DNA of 64,000 bases from Dryococelus australis (Eukaryota; Arthropoda; Insecta; Phasmatodea; Phasmatidae), in the NCBI GenBank assembly GCA_029891345.1, contig CM056997.1:212885212-212949211 (forward strand), read 5' to 3'. Shown in pieces: positions 46,373 to 58,700 of the stretch. A model generated the notes under the pieces. It searched no databases. It saw only the letters and a list, made by a program, of their open reading frames with translations, and had not been told where the DNA came from. Position numbers and translations under genes: made by a program. The first letter of the stretch is position 1, and every line of letters begins with the position of its first letter.

Positions 46373-49300
46373 AGTAGTAGGGGCGTATCGGTCATATATA
46401 CGAAGAGATGCTGCCTTTGATTAATCGGGTTATCAATTTGATACTAAGTTCATATGAAACTGATTGATCGTATTAAGTCTTAATCCGTTCTTAATGCGGT
46501 CAAAAATGTTCGTTAATCCGATGAAATGTGATTGTTTGACAAAATTAATTCATCGAAGTTTTTGCATCAAACTTGTGTGATTAAAATTGTTTGACAGAAT
46601 TTTTTTTTATTTGATAAGTGTATAGATTGGGCAATTAATTTTTTTTGGGGTGGGGAGCAGCTCTGGTAGATGTTGATGCTCTGAGATCTGTCATGGTAAT
46701 GAGGTGTTCGTGTGTTGGGGGAGCGGTGTAAATCGAGGAGCGATGTTGTCTGCACGACGACTTACACTCGACTGAGGTGTGATGTGCTGGGGAAGGGGTA
46801 TAATATGTGTTGCGTTTTGTGCAAGAGTTGCATAAGTGTTTTTTGGGTGTCGTAGAGAGTGTTGCGGGATAGGCGACTCTGGAAGATACGATTTATGTGG
46901 TGTAAGGTAGGTGTAAACGATTATTCCAAATTAATAATAACAGTGCTGACGTATTACATGAGAGAAATAAGGAATGTTTAACCAAATATTACCGAAATAT
47001 ATTTCAAACGAACACACGTACGTTTGTATAATCTATGAAATTAGTTAAATGACTGACATTAGACAAGTATAACAAACAAACACAACTACATGAAGCCTGT
47101 CAATTCTACAGGCACATTAAATTATTTTAATGTATGTCTGTCTGCCTGCGAGGTTACTGAAGGAATGACGTTAGTGTAGAGTTTGTGGAGACTTATAAGC
47201 ATGACTAGAGACATGGAGCATGGCCGCTAGGCGACTCAGATTATAGCTACTCTGAAAGAGAGTTGAACAGCTACGTGACAAAATAAATGAAATGTCAGTA
47301 GCAATATACAAAATACACTACTTGAATTTAAAAAGATGTAATGAAATCGTACAAGCACTAGAAACACGTCTGATCGGATGCGAGGTCAGTGAATGAATGT
47401 CATTTAAGCTGTGTATGTAGGGGGCATTTCTAGAGACTTGGAGAGCAGTCGACGTCTGTCAGGCAACTGGGCAGAAATTACGGGAAAGAGTTGAATACAA
47501 AACTACTGTTTCCAAATAGGCAACATTACCCACGATAGATATTGTAATACGCTAAAAGTATAAGAATAGACAAGAAAATGATTAAATATATATTTCAAAC
47601 AGCAGAATGAACAACTTCCAGGTCTCATAAATAAATGAAGTTTTAACTCACTAAACGAATTAATAGAAAATAAATGTCCACATCACAATGAAAACTCGTT
47701 TACAGCCCATTCTGATAACTTGAAGATGGAATAAATTACACTTTCAAAATATGCAAACTTTCTAACGAACTGATTGAATACTCTACGTCCTACAACAGAC
47801 AACACAATTATTTACACTCTACTCATATGCATTACTGAATTTTATCTAGATAATTAAACAACGCACAAATAAATATTTCATGATAGCACAGACAAATAAG
47901 TATTGAGAAAACTTACCCAGATTTAGAACACAAGTTTCACATCCCTGGGAAAAATAAATTTCACTATTTTAAGAATAATCGTTTTTTAATAAAATTTCCA
48001 TCCAAGCATAGGGAGACTTGGATCACGTGAAGAAGGGATTAATCCTGCAACACTTTATAGAAATGTAGGATATATTAATAAGTCCACAAACTTCCTCGAA
48101 GTGAAAATATCACTTGTACGATAATATTTTCATAGATTCCCTGGATTTGTGTGATTTTAAAAATAGTATTTAAAGTTTACTGGAAATAATTTAATAAGTT
48201 TGCTAAAAAAATATAATTGAAACTTAAAGTTTATTGGTTTAAAATTCATTTCTTGGAATAAAACATTTATTTTAACTTCAGGGGAAATAATTTTATGAGC
48301 AGGAATTAGGAAAACTTTTTTTTTTTCGATAGCAGAACAAACAAGTCATCCATAGGCTTTGAGAATACGAGAAACCTTCCTTTCTGAACAGGTTAACAGA
48401 CAGGCGAAAGTAAAAGTTTGATGAGCACGATGGAGAGAGGTGGCAAGCATGCTGGTCCACTTCACATTCGTGGGTAGAGGTGAGTTTTTGCAAACAGGTT
48501 AATGCCTTCGGGTGAGTTCAAACTTGGTGTCTTGAGGGGGTGTCTGGCATGTGGAAAGCCCTTGACTTGGTGGAAAAAGACGCATTCGGGGCAGGTGGTG
48601 CAGCGGGAGGGGGAGTGCCTATCCGTGACAGGTAGTCCTCCAGCTAACCAAAATAATGTTCTTGGGGGGGGGGGGGGAGAGCTCATACCCGAAGACAACC
48701 TCTGGCCTAGTGTTGGTAAAGGTAAAATGGGGGGGGGGGGGCAGGAGCTTTCAACTGTCCTGGGTAGCCAACTTCATTTTTAGTTGGATGAAATTCCTCG
48801 CCCTGGATACATCACTCTCTGCATACACTTCACTAAGCATCACTTTCTGCTCTTCCGAATTCACCACTTAGGACGACACCTGGCGTGATCGAGGCTTAAG
48901 TTATATGCGAAGCCGCGGTTTCGATACAGCCTACACTGCTATTCAGCTCTTGCCTTATTCGAAAACTATCTGCTCCGGGGTTCAGGTCTCGTTCACAGTC
49001 TTCGTTAACTATAGTGCAAGATATTATTGCAAGTTTCAAATTAATAATTTATTGGGAAAATTTATTCGTGTGTTAAGCCGATATAGCGCGTCCGTTATTT
49101 TATAAGATTTCATCGTGATAAGTACGTTTCTAATCTCGGTCTATGAAAGTTCATAGGATTTTCAACTGCAATTTCGTTAACCAGTGAAGCAAATTTCCCT
49201 GACTTTACGGAACTTTCGTTAACATTATTCGGCTCGATGAGGCATAGCCGTTATTTTAAATAATTTTTCTTCAATGGTGTGCGTGGATTTATTAAAATAT

Positions 49301-50999
49301 AGTACGTTTCTATAAAGTCTTGTGGGATTAAGCCCTTCTTCATGTGATCCAAGTCTCCCTACGCTTCGTCGGAAATTGTGTTAAAAATTCATTGTTCTTA
49401 CAATAGTGAAATAATTTTTCCCCAGGGAAGTGAAATGTGTGTTAAAAATCTGGGTAAGTTTTTTTCAATACTAATTTGTCTGTGCTAATGTGAAATATTT
49501 ATTTGTCCATTGTTTAATTTCGAGATATAATTCAGGACGTGTAAGAGTTGTGTGTAAATGGTTTCGTTGTCGGCTGTAGGACGTAGAGTAATCAATCAGT
49601 TCGTTAGAAAGTTTGCATATTTTGAACGTGTAGTTTATTCCATCTTCAAGTTATCAGAATGGGCTGTAAACGAGTTTTCATTTTGATGTGGACATTTATT
49701 TTCTATTAATTCGTTTAGTGAATTAAAACTTCATTTATTTATGAGACCCGGAAGTTGTTCATTCTGCTGTTTGAAATATATATTTAATCATTTTCTTGTC
49801 TATTCTTATACTTTTAGCGTATTACAATATCTATCGTGGGTAATGTTGCCTATTTGGAAACAGTAGTTTTGTATTCAACTCTTTCCCGTAATTTCTGCCC
49901 AGTTGCCTGACAGACGTCGACTGCTCTCCAAGTCTCTAGTAATGCCCCCTATATACACAGCTTAAATGACATTCATTCACTGACCTCGCATCCGACCAGA
50001 TGTGTTTCTACTGCATGTTCGATTTAATTACATGTTTTTAATTCAAGTAGTGTATTTTATATATTGCTACCGAAATTTCATATATTTTGTCATATTGTTG
50101 TGTATTCAACTCTCTTTCCGAGTAGCTATAACTTCGGTTGCAAAGGCTGTGCTCCATGTCTCTAGACATGTTCATAAGTCTCTGCAAATCCTATACTAAC
50201 GTCATTCCTTCAGCAACCTCACAGCCAGACGGAAGTATATTAAAGTCATTTAAGGTGCATGTAGAACTGACAGGCATCATGCAGTTGTGTTCGTTCGTTA
50301 TACTTCTCTTATGTCAGCAATTTAAATAATTTCATACAGGATTCTTGCGTTGGTTTGAAATATATTTCGGTAATATTTGTTTAAAGACTCCTCATTTCTC
50401 TCATGTAATACGTCAGCGCTGGTATTCTTCATTTGGAATAACCATTTACACTTAACTTACACCACATAAATCTTATCTTTCAGAGTCGCCTATCTCGCAA
50501 CACCATCTACGACACCCTAAAAACACTTATGCCACTCTTGTACAAAACTCAACACATATATACCCCTTCCCCAGCACATCACACCTCAGTCGAGTGCGAG
50601 TCGTCGTGCAGAGATCATCGCCCCCCTATATATATATATATACACACCCCTTCCCCAACACATGAACACCTTAATACCACGACAGAGATCAGAGCGTTAA
50701 AATCTACCAGAGCTACTCCCCACCCCCAAAAAGATAAATTGCTCAAACTATACACACATCAAAAACAAAATTCTATCAAAGAAATTTGATCAAACAATTT
50801 TGATTCAAAATTTTTTACCAAATTTCTTTGATCAAACAATCACATGTTATCGGATTAAGATTAATGGATTAACGAACATTGTATAGGGTTAATATCGGAT
50901 TAAGACATAATACGATCAATCAATTTGATACCAAATCGATAATCCGATTAATCAAAGGCGGCATACCTTTGTATCTATGACCCATGTCCCCCTACTACT
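46373..50999. mobile_element. 4.6-kb element with ~1.7-kb inverted arms
   Basis: The left arm (46373 to about 48080) and right arm (about 49290 to 50999) pair along their length with roughly 15% divergence by eye. Termini are AGTAGTAGGGGCGTATCGGT and, on the opposite strand, AGTAGTAGGGGGACATGGGT. Landmarks include TTTGATTAATCGG, CGACTGAGGTGTGATGTGCT, ACGTATTACATGAGAGAAAT, ATTTCAAACAGCAGAATGAA and GAGACTTGGATCACGTGAAG, each with its complement opposite. The roughly 1.2-kb loop holds no recognisable transposase. It lies between exons 2 and 3 of the DUF4806-type gene. Large fold-back elements of this form are known in insects (Galileo/FB-like), but the family here is unidentified. No clear target duplication was found. 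Confidence 0.75.
48080..49290. other. Loop of the large inverted-repeat element
   Basis: Contains two long G runs (48664-48677 and 48729-48741) 51 bp apart, and overlapping open frames of 66-93 codons that I do not recognise. No transposase motif is visible. Confidence 0.5.
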
Positions 51000-51114
51000 T
51001 GGGTTCGTTTGGCTCGAATCCTTCTTATCTGTTTGTCACTTTCTGATTGAGAAGATTCTGTTTCAGAAAACTTATCTGCCAGCTTTAATTTTTGCATCTC
51101 ACTCTCATTTGTAT
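51000..51114 (-). pseudogene. DUF4806-type gene, exon 2 (truncated by the inverted-repeat element)
   Basis: Follows a strong acceptor, ATATTTTTATTGCAG, and reads TNESEMQKLKLADKFSETES, then SQSESDKQIRRIRAKRTQ. This is the charged, Ser/Glu-rich linker expected after the N-terminal module. The 3' side runs straight into the right end of the 4.6-kb inverted repeat. Confidence 0.6.
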
Positions 51115-51119
51115 CTGCA

Positions 51120-53090
51120 ATAAAAATATTTCACCGAATTAATCACATTACTATAGATGTCAAAAGTTATATCTTTAACAGCTTCATTATATAATGGGTA
51201 CATTATTAATTTTGCTAGGTGCAGAATTAACGTTATAAACATAACAAATGTGACGTAATGTTTCATTGTGACTTCTGTTGTGTCACACTAGAGTCTTAGC
51301 ACAACTGCTTCTTCACATTCCCCAACTCCTCTCTGACTATAACAGAAATTTCTGAAATGTTATTTATACTACTGTACCTTTAATTGTAAGTTAAAAAAAA
51401 ATTTTTTATTCTGCAGTGCAAATAAGTAGGCTGTGACTATTACAGCTAGTACCTGAACTACTAACACTGCAAAATATGCAAATACATGTGTAGTGTACTT
51501 AAGAGAACCTTTTGAAGTGTAGATGCGCTTTCTGTAAATGGGAATAGTAATATGTGTTAATATTGCTTTCGTCATTTTAGAACCCAAAATTACCAGAAAG
51601 GAGGATACAAGTTTAAATTTTATTTTCACGGAAAATCAAATTACACGTTCATATCCTACCTTTATTAGCCCATTTTCCCATGACATGTGGTATTACCATA
51701 AAATAAAATAAATTCATACGATTATGCAGCAGTTCAATAAACAAAATAACTTAGTCAAAACAAATGTTGTGCAGATCTCATGATTTTCAAACATGGAATT
51801 TACCACATGGCGATTCGTGCCGACAAAACACGAGGTTTTTTTTTTTTTACAATGGGCATCTGGGCCGAATAATAATAACTTAACAGTAAATTTCAAATCC
51901 TGGGCATAAATTCATTCAGTTTAAATTACCAAACATTTCACTCAAACAAAACATGATTTATCAATTTGGGACTAAACAAGACAAAGAACGAGGTGTAGGT
52001 ACTCATTAACACACATGGCATCTTCTTCACATGACAAGTCTTGCCGGTAACATTAAAAGAACGTAATTTCCATGGCCAATTCAGTGGCTAGGAACCTCTT
52101 CATCTTTTGTCCTGACGATACGACTGTTAAAACTAATTTACTTGAGTTATAGATAACAACACAGCTATGATGCCTCAGTCATTTAAAACTTTCGCCCTAC
52201 GTTATGCCGGACCGATAGTGGCCATAATTCACAAGCTTCTACCTTAACAAAAACTAAGGATACAGAAATCCTATACTAAGCAAAGATAAGCATAAAGATT
52301 TCTGGTAAAACACTAATTATAGAAGCATGATTACACAGTTTAAATGTGCAACCAAAGCAGACATACACAGAAAAAGACTCCTTGGAAATGCTAAATGATC
52401 AAGCCCAAAGAAAATCATTCAAAACTAGCATTTCAAGACCAAAACAACACATAAAATAAATATATAGGAAACATGACAAAATTAATTAATTCCAATAAAA
52501 CCAAAATAAATAGCATATGACCTAGGGGTGAAATAAAATACCTAAACATCAGCTATAAAAAATAAGCATAAGCTGGAAATGTTAAATAAATCTAAAATCT
52601 GTAATTTCGGTATTAAAAGGCCTAATTAAATATGATTCTCTTAGCATTATACCCGTATGCTTACATTGCCTACTATGAAATTCGCGTAGGTAACCAGCTC
52701 ACACACTGCTTGTGGGATGCGTGCATTGGTAAGACCTTGGGAAGTTTATTACAGACATTTCTCACTCCAGAGACGGGAACAAAAATGTGAATTTGGTAAA
52801 TACTAAGGAGAGGGACTTTTTCGAAATTGGGTAAAATAATACCTGTATATGTTAGAGACGGTGATTACTAAGTAAAATCAAAAGGAATTATCGAGTCGCT
52901 CCATGTAGTTGCGAGAAAAATAAATAAAACGTGGTCGCGACGAGTCGTCCAAAATCTATCACCTTGTTTACATCGTGCCTTGATGGATGTGAGCATAGAA
53001 GTACGATATATAAGGTAAAATATTGCCGCAATATATTAATATCGCGTCTGTATTCACAAGATGATAGGTTTACCTACTGAATTACTTGTA
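51120..53090. other. AT-rich intron-like DNA
   Basis: Between exons 1 and 2 of the DUF4806-type remnant. I see no gene, SINE or tandem array. 52.2-52.6 kb is C/A-biased on the plus strand. Confidence 0.4.
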
Positions 53091-53093
53091 GTA

Positions 53094-53095
53094 TT

Positions 53096-53144
<49 letters not shown>
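53094..53144. repeat. (TA)n(GT)n microsatellite
   Basis: About seven TA units run directly into about 18 GT units. Confidence 0.95.
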
Positions 53145-53146
<2 letters not shown>

Positions 53147-53528
53147 GATAATTATAACCAAATTCGTAGTCGGTGTTTATGACCAGGCACTGTAAAACGC
53201 CATGTTGGAACAAGTGTGCGTCATTGGTTGCTCAGAGCTTTTATGAACAGATCTGCCTTGCGAAACGGTCATTAGTAAAAATTTGAAAGCTGAAATGTGC
53301 TGGTCGTTATTTGTTTAAAGAAGTGGTATATGTTTCGCGAGGCGCGACATCTGATTCCGTCCAGGCAAAGACTTGTGAAATTTGAATAATTGTGTGAAAC
53401 TACGAGCGTTTTGTGGTATTGTAGCACAGGGAAAGTGAGAGTATCAAATTTGTGCGGAGATTGTGTTTCTAGTCAAATGGATCCACGCCTTCTCATGCCT
53501 CCATGAGTACGAATTGAAATAAAATTTT

Positions 53529-54139
53529 CGATAGTGGGGAGGCCTGTGTACATGAGGGAGGTTGCGGGGTAAAATGAGTGTAAAATATTTACGTTTTCGT
53601 GATAATATTTAACCCTAAAATCGCCTCAATATCACAGCACTCCCCACTAGCGAATTTGTAACTTGTAGTGGTAATATTGTCAATTTAGGTATTTTTCGTT
53701 TACATCTGTGTGCAGTTAAATGTATTTTCATAATAAAATATTGCAGTTATATAATCATTTTCAAGCGTAGCCCCCTAGTAAGGAAAAATACTGTACAAGC
53801 GTAGCCAAACATTATGCTCTGAAGCAGAGTCCCAGCACCAGCAGGGGAGTAAATATCCAAAACAGTGATTCAAGGCACGCCGGCTGTTTTTGTAGATAAT
53901 GACCACGAAGCGGTCATGCATAAGTGAAGATTGAAGTTTCCCCACAAATATTTTTTCCCTGGTGTTCATTGCACTCACCACTATCAAGATTGGTGTTTGT
54001 ATTGGTTTGGTTTGTGTTGTTTGGTTAAGTATTTTTGGCAATTCATGTATTTCCATGTGTAAATATTATTATGAAGTACACATTCTCCACTTCTTTTACC
54101 TCACAATTTCCCTGGTATTCATAGCCCTCCCCACTATCG
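53529..54139. mobile_element. Candidate 611-bp TIR element
   Basis: Perfect 13-bp ends, CGATAGTGGGGAG (53529-53541) and CTCCCCACTATCG (54127-54139). The same motif recurs inside: CACTCCCCACTAGCG at 53639 and CACTCACCACTATCA at 53974. The last two right-hand copies share TTTCCCTGGTATTCAT upstream. No transposase is recognised. Confidence 0.45.
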
Positions 54140-54184
54140 GTTAGGTGGTTTATCTGGGAGAAATATTGATGAGCCTCATAAATC

Positions 54185-54365
54185 CGTGTTCTTTATTAGT
54201 AATAGAATGGATTTATACCTTTTTCTGAATTTTTTTTTTTTTTCGAAAAAGCCCATTTACTTAACATTAAACTTCGTGTTTTGTGTTAATAATATAGTGG
54301 ATTTGTACCGTAATGCGATTTTTTTTTCAAAAAAGCCTCTCTACTTAACGTTTACCATGAAATGG
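54185..54365 (+). repeat. 90-bp tandem duplication
   Basis: CGTGTTCTTTATTAGTAATA...GTGGATTT...AAAAAGCC...ACTTAAC occurs at 54185 and again, diverged, at 54275. Confidence 0.7.
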
Positions 54366-54840
54366 AGAGGAAAAAAAATCACACATGTTGGGCATATTAA
54401 GGAAAAGAAACCACTTACAAATCCAGTATTGTATAACATTAGTAAAATAAGTTGTGTGTGCAGTTTTTCCATCATTACATATTCTTAGAATAATACCGAA
54501 TATTCACCTGGCTTCCATAGTCATTATAAAACACATCTCAAAATATTAATTATTTGTACCTGCACTAACGCAAGATCTACATTCTCTGAGTGGTCCAGGT
54601 TTTTTTCCCTATTTTTCCTGATGTTCAACATCCTTAAAGTACAATAAATCGGAAGCATAAATTAGTTTTGCCTGTGTAAAATCTAAAATAGTAAAAACAA
54701 AAATACATACCTTAAATCCTATCAAACATCGAATTGATAAGGCTTGTTTACAACACAGATATTATTTAAAAAATCGAACATTTCCATAAACATAATGCAG
54801 ATAAATTTTTATTTACTCCATGCTATACTAAAAATCTTAC

Positions 54841-55033
54841 CTCAAGAGCCAAAAATGTTGAGGATTCTGTACACTTCCCTGTCAAACGAAGGACTGTCTG
54901 CCTATGCAATTGCTTTAATCCACAGCGGGCTTTTTAGTTTTGGCCAACTGAACGCCATGTTTTCCTTGTTCAGCCACTTTGATGGTACCAGCTGGACGCC
55001 ATCTTCAAACTCAACAACTGCGTATTTGCCCAT
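54841..55033 (-). pseudogene. DUF4806-type gene, exon 1
   Basis: Starts at an ATG (MGKYAVVEFEDGVQLVPSKW), continues with a SWPKLKSPLWI segment, and after an in-frame TAG reads ADSPSFDREVYRILNIFGS followed by TGA. It ends at GAG before GTAAGA. The one leftover base completes an Asp codon with the first two bases of exon 2. The KYAVVEF...LVPSKW start and a final [ILV]-[GF]-x-[YF] before the donor are typical of this family. Confidence 0.7.
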
Positions 55034-55306
55034 ATAAAATAACGAAACATTTAAATTGTATTAATGAGAGGAAAAAGAAATGAATTATTTTTGTATGTCA
55101 TTATCCACATTTTGCCTTTATCTGAGGCAGACCACATTTTTAATGTGGGGTTATGTGTAACCACATATATACACAGTTTCTCAGATGAGCACGGCAAGGA
55201 AAATAATCTTTTACTGGATGCATTTCCTATCCTATCACAAAATATCCTTATTTATTTTCTACTAAATTACAGACAAGCACCATTTTATTGTCTTCTAAAA
55301 TGCTGC

Positions 55307-55309
<3 letters not shown>

Positions 55310-55361
<52 letters not shown>
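55310..55361. repeat. (CT)n microsatellite
   Basis: About 26 uninterrupted CT units between the DUF4806-type gene and the transposase relic. Confidence 0.95.
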
Positions 55362-55363
<2 letters not shown>

Positions 55364-55439
55364 GTTTTTGCTAGTTACTGTGAAAAGGTTTTTGACAAAT
55401 GGTTTGTATTGTAAACTGCATGTAGAAACCTGACTAGTC

Positions 55440-57186
55440 AAAGGCCCATCATTATGCATTCCCTCAAAACTATTCCTTCCGATGCCATTACATTGTTTAT
55501 CAAAACCACACCTTTCAACATATCATTTGGACAACTGCTACAATGGTTTTTCATTTTTTGTAACACCTTTTTTGATAAATGGCATGTAGTTCTCAAACTT
55601 GAATGCAATAAATCGATCCAAATGTCCAAACCACCTGACATCCAGGTAGAGATGCAACAAACTGTGGATATTGTGAGAAACATTCTGTGGCCCATATATT
55701 ATCTCAAAAGGTGAAACAAAATGATGAAGCAGGTCATTTGCATTTGACACAAGCTCATCAACTTGAACTATAGTTGATCTGCAAGTATTGTAACAGAGAC
55801 ATGAAGTGCAGGCCTTCATTAAATACAGATTTCAAAATTAATGGGCCAGTGTACAACAAAAATTGTCGAAAATCTGTTGCCTTCCAATGATTGATCGCTT
55901 GTAATGATCTTGGTTTACTGGTGAACTAACAAGGCACTGTATTTAGTAAAGAGACAAATGTTTCTGAAACTTTACTAATAGCCTCCCCTGATGAGATCGT
56001 ACTGCAAGCGCTCTACTCAACCACGTGTTTAAAAGTTTCCGCGCTACACCTAGGCAAACAACGTGTGTATAATATAAAGGCACTTTTTATGCTACTCCAA
56101 AATTTTTAATGTTTATTAAAATACTTTCTCCTATCTGATGATCTTCATATTTGTAGTTGTAGAATTTTCTATCATTTCATAAGCCACATCCAGATTCTCC
56201 TGCAAAACACTCCCTGCGGTCACAATATAATCCTTCAGCAACACACTTGCCGCAGCTGTTGTAACTAGCATGACCTTTGACTACCAAGACAAAAGATTTA
56301 GCTGGTGCATCGCACACTAGTGCACACATATTTACTTCATATTCTGTTCCTATAGTCGTAAAACCGCCTTTCACAATACTTAAGACTTCATCAACAAATT
56401 CCCGTACATATTCATTTGCACCATTAGGTTTTTTATGTCCATAAAATGCCCCGACAATGTAAACTCTTTTAAAATTAATATCTGTTTATAGAATATGCCA
56501 CAAACATGCATTTGACGATTTAGAAAGGATTAAGCCATCAATATTTACCATCAAATGTATTCTACATTGGCTGTGGCCTGCTGTTTCGGCTTCTTTTGCT
56601 AGTGCTTTGCCTGCCATTTGTAAACCAAAGTGGCAGTACTCTCCACCACCTTTATTAATTATGTCAACACTCCTAGGGGTTTGCAACAAAGTGCGATCAT
56701 CTATAGGTAGGCCTAACATGGTGTTGACATGGTTTTTGAGTGCAATTAGCAACCTACTAACTGTATTTAAAGGCACATTATAGTCCAGTTCTCAGTGCCT
56801 CAAATCACTCTTAAATCTCTGCTCACTTCTTAGAAATATCTGCTCCATGGACACACTTCGTCTTCTAACTCAGTGACTGGATCAGAAGCATTGGCCTCAT
56901 CACTGTAGTGAAATTCCAGTTGCATTTTGTCACTGTTAATATGGCTACTGTGTAAAGTGTCTGTTACAACCAAGTTTCCCTCTACATTTGACTCTAAATA
57001 TACATTTCTACTCTCCAAACAACTTAAAAGTGAATTAGATACTACTGGAAGCTCTGAATGTGTCCTTGATAACTGTGAAAATTTTTCTGTACTTGAACTT
57101 CTCAGATCTGCATATTCTGTGTCAAGTTTATCGAGATCTGTAACAGTACTTAGTTGAACCAAGCGCATTAGATGTCTGCTTGACAA
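55440..57186 (-). pseudogene. Decayed Tnp2/CACTA-like transposase
   Basis: Colinear blocks, read in several minus frames, match a transposase family common in insects, cnidarians and fish. An N-terminal Ser/Asp-rich part (57186-56830) is followed by LPIDDRTLLQTPRSVDIINK, GGEYCHFGL and MVNIDGLILSKSSN (56776-56486). After a frameshift comes VGAFYGHKKPNGANEYV, then VREFVDEV and CALVCDAPAKSF with KGHASYNSCGKC (56474-56180). Next are EDHQIGESIL, then KPRSLQ, HWKATDFRQFLLYTGP (55891-55842), and last YGPQNVSHNIHSLLHL with FGHLDRFIAFKFENYMPF (55819-55538). The DGL, DAP and WKA-FRQFLLYTGP blocks belong to the catalytic part. Stops and at least three frameshifts make it inactive. CACTA assignment is tentative because I found no terminal repeats. 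Confidence 0.75.
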
Positions 57187-57189
57187 ATC

Positions 57190-57800
57190 AAGAGAACACT
57201 TTCATTTAGTTGTCGTATCCATATCAAGGCATCAAAGATTCAGTCCAACCCTAAAACACCAGGAATAATATCCTTGTACCACCACCAGTGATGGTGTCCA
57301 GACAGTGGACTCGACAAATTAGCTTCTCTTCACAGTATGGGATGTTCAATAGCAGAAATGCTGATGGCCAACAACCTATTACTAAATATATATTTTGATA
57401 AAATGCTTAACTTGTACTAATAAGCAACGAAGTATTTAATGATGTGCCAAAGTGTTATGGAAATGAATGTCACTAAGTGATTATAACCTGACTTAATAAG
57501 CCTAACTAATGCCTATACTTTCAGAATCGATCACAAAAGCATGCTCATAGAATCCTCATATATCAAGTCTGCATTTAGTGTAGACCAAATGCAACTGCAT
57601 CAACTGACCTTGCACAGTAGGCCTATGTACTCTTTAGGCCCTGGTAGGGTTGGTAGTGCTGGTTGATGGGGAGCTCAGATTGGCCCCTACTCACCTCCGT
57701 GATGTCATCACCAGCTAGTATTTGTGGTCAGTGGCAGGTACCAATCAAAGTTCCCCATCTTAAACTTTTGACGCGACGGGAACTACCTTAACTACTACGT
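57190..57800. other. Intergenic DNA
   Basis: Would hold the 5' end of the transposase element; no terminal repeat or further coding block recognised. Confidence 0.35.
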
Positions 57801-57810
57801 GCGATTAACA

Positions 57811-58053
57811 AATGACTGAGTGGTTAGCCTGCTCGCCTCCCACCATGGCAAACCGGGTTCAATCCCCAGCCGGGTCACCGGATTTTCGCAAGTGGATATC
57901 GTGCCGGGCGATACCGTTTGTTGGCGGGTTTTCTCGGGGATCTCCCGTTGTCCCCACCCTTTCATTCCGGGCAGCTCCATACTTACCTCAATCGCCCACA
58001 TCGGCTCTCAAGACCTCGCTGTTAAGAGCCGCCCAAATCTCTTCACTCACTCT
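57811..58053 (+). mobile_element. tRNA-derived SINE, copy 3 (5' truncated)
   Basis: Lacks the first bases of the head but keeps TGACTGAGTGGTTAGCCTGC (A-box), GGGTTCAATCCCCAGCCGGG (B-box), GATATCGTGCCGGGCGATAC, GGGTTTTCTCGGGGATCTCC, TTCATTCCGGGCAGCTCC, CATCGGCTCTCAAGACC and the ending TCTTCACTCACTCT. Confidence 0.85.
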
Positions 58054-58079
58054 ATAAGCTCACTGGATTTTTCTATTGG

Positions 58080-58700
58080 ATACTCTTGTCATACAAAGTT
58101 TTATTGAAATTGTTTAAATGTTTATATGTAGTGCAAACAGGTCTAAATTGATTTATGGCAGCCATATTTTTAATATTGTCAAGCACACTTAAAACGTGTG
58201 TACGTGGTCTGCTGTAGGACTACTTGTGTGCAAAACTCTGTGAAGTTCGGTACATTGGTCCCCGATATATGGCATAAGGCACAATTTTTTCATGTGCTGC
58301 TATTGTCATTAATAGGGAACAAAATGGTTACTCATTGACACATTCCTAGTTGATCGTAGATACTGCTACATATTAAGTTCGGTACAAATTGTTTGGTAAA
58401 TATGCATACTAATCGAAAATATTTTCATGGTTATTAATTTAAATATGCGTGACTACCTCCTGAATGTATGTACATTTATATACGGACTACAAAATTATAA
58501 ATTTTAGCTTGAATTGGGTGGAAATTAGTTAATTTTTTCCAGATAGGTAACGAAAGCTTCGTTTTCGTTTAGTGCTATCTTCCAAAATGATGGATAAATG
58601 CGTTTATGTATTAGACCTAGTTCATATTGTTTCATACAGATAAAATACCAAGCAAAAAATTTGAGTTGTCCACTTGCAAAGCCTGTTAAACGACATATTG
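58080..58700 (+). repeat. Possible distant copies of the ~145-bp degenerate repeat
   Basis: TGTGTGCAAAACTCTGTGAA, GGTACATTGGTCCCCGATAT and CTTCCAAAATGATGG echo the order of motifs in the 33-40 kb blocks, but divergence is high. Confidence 0.25.

Larger units (their letters stand above)
44789..55033 (-). pseudogene. DUF4806-type gene, five decayed exons over 10 kb
   Basis: Exon remnants in transcript order are 54841-55033, about 51000-51114, about 46105-46358, 45840-46054 and 44789-44875. Together they follow the layout of insect DUF4806 proteins: a conserved N-terminal YAVVEFEDG...LVPSKWL module, a Ser/Glu-rich linker, a helix-rich stretch and the C-terminal IGGSDV...ILKNLL motif. Phases agree across exon 1 to 2 and exon 4 to 5. 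In-frame stops occur in exon 1 (TAG and a TGA at its end) and at the start of exon 4 (TAG), and the exon 3 to 4 phase is off by one. A 4.6-kb inverted-repeat element separates exons 2 and 3. The biochemical role of DUF4806 proteins is unknown; many are multicopy and may belong to transposons. The gene lies directly downstream of a transposase relic on the same strand. Confidence 0.65.
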
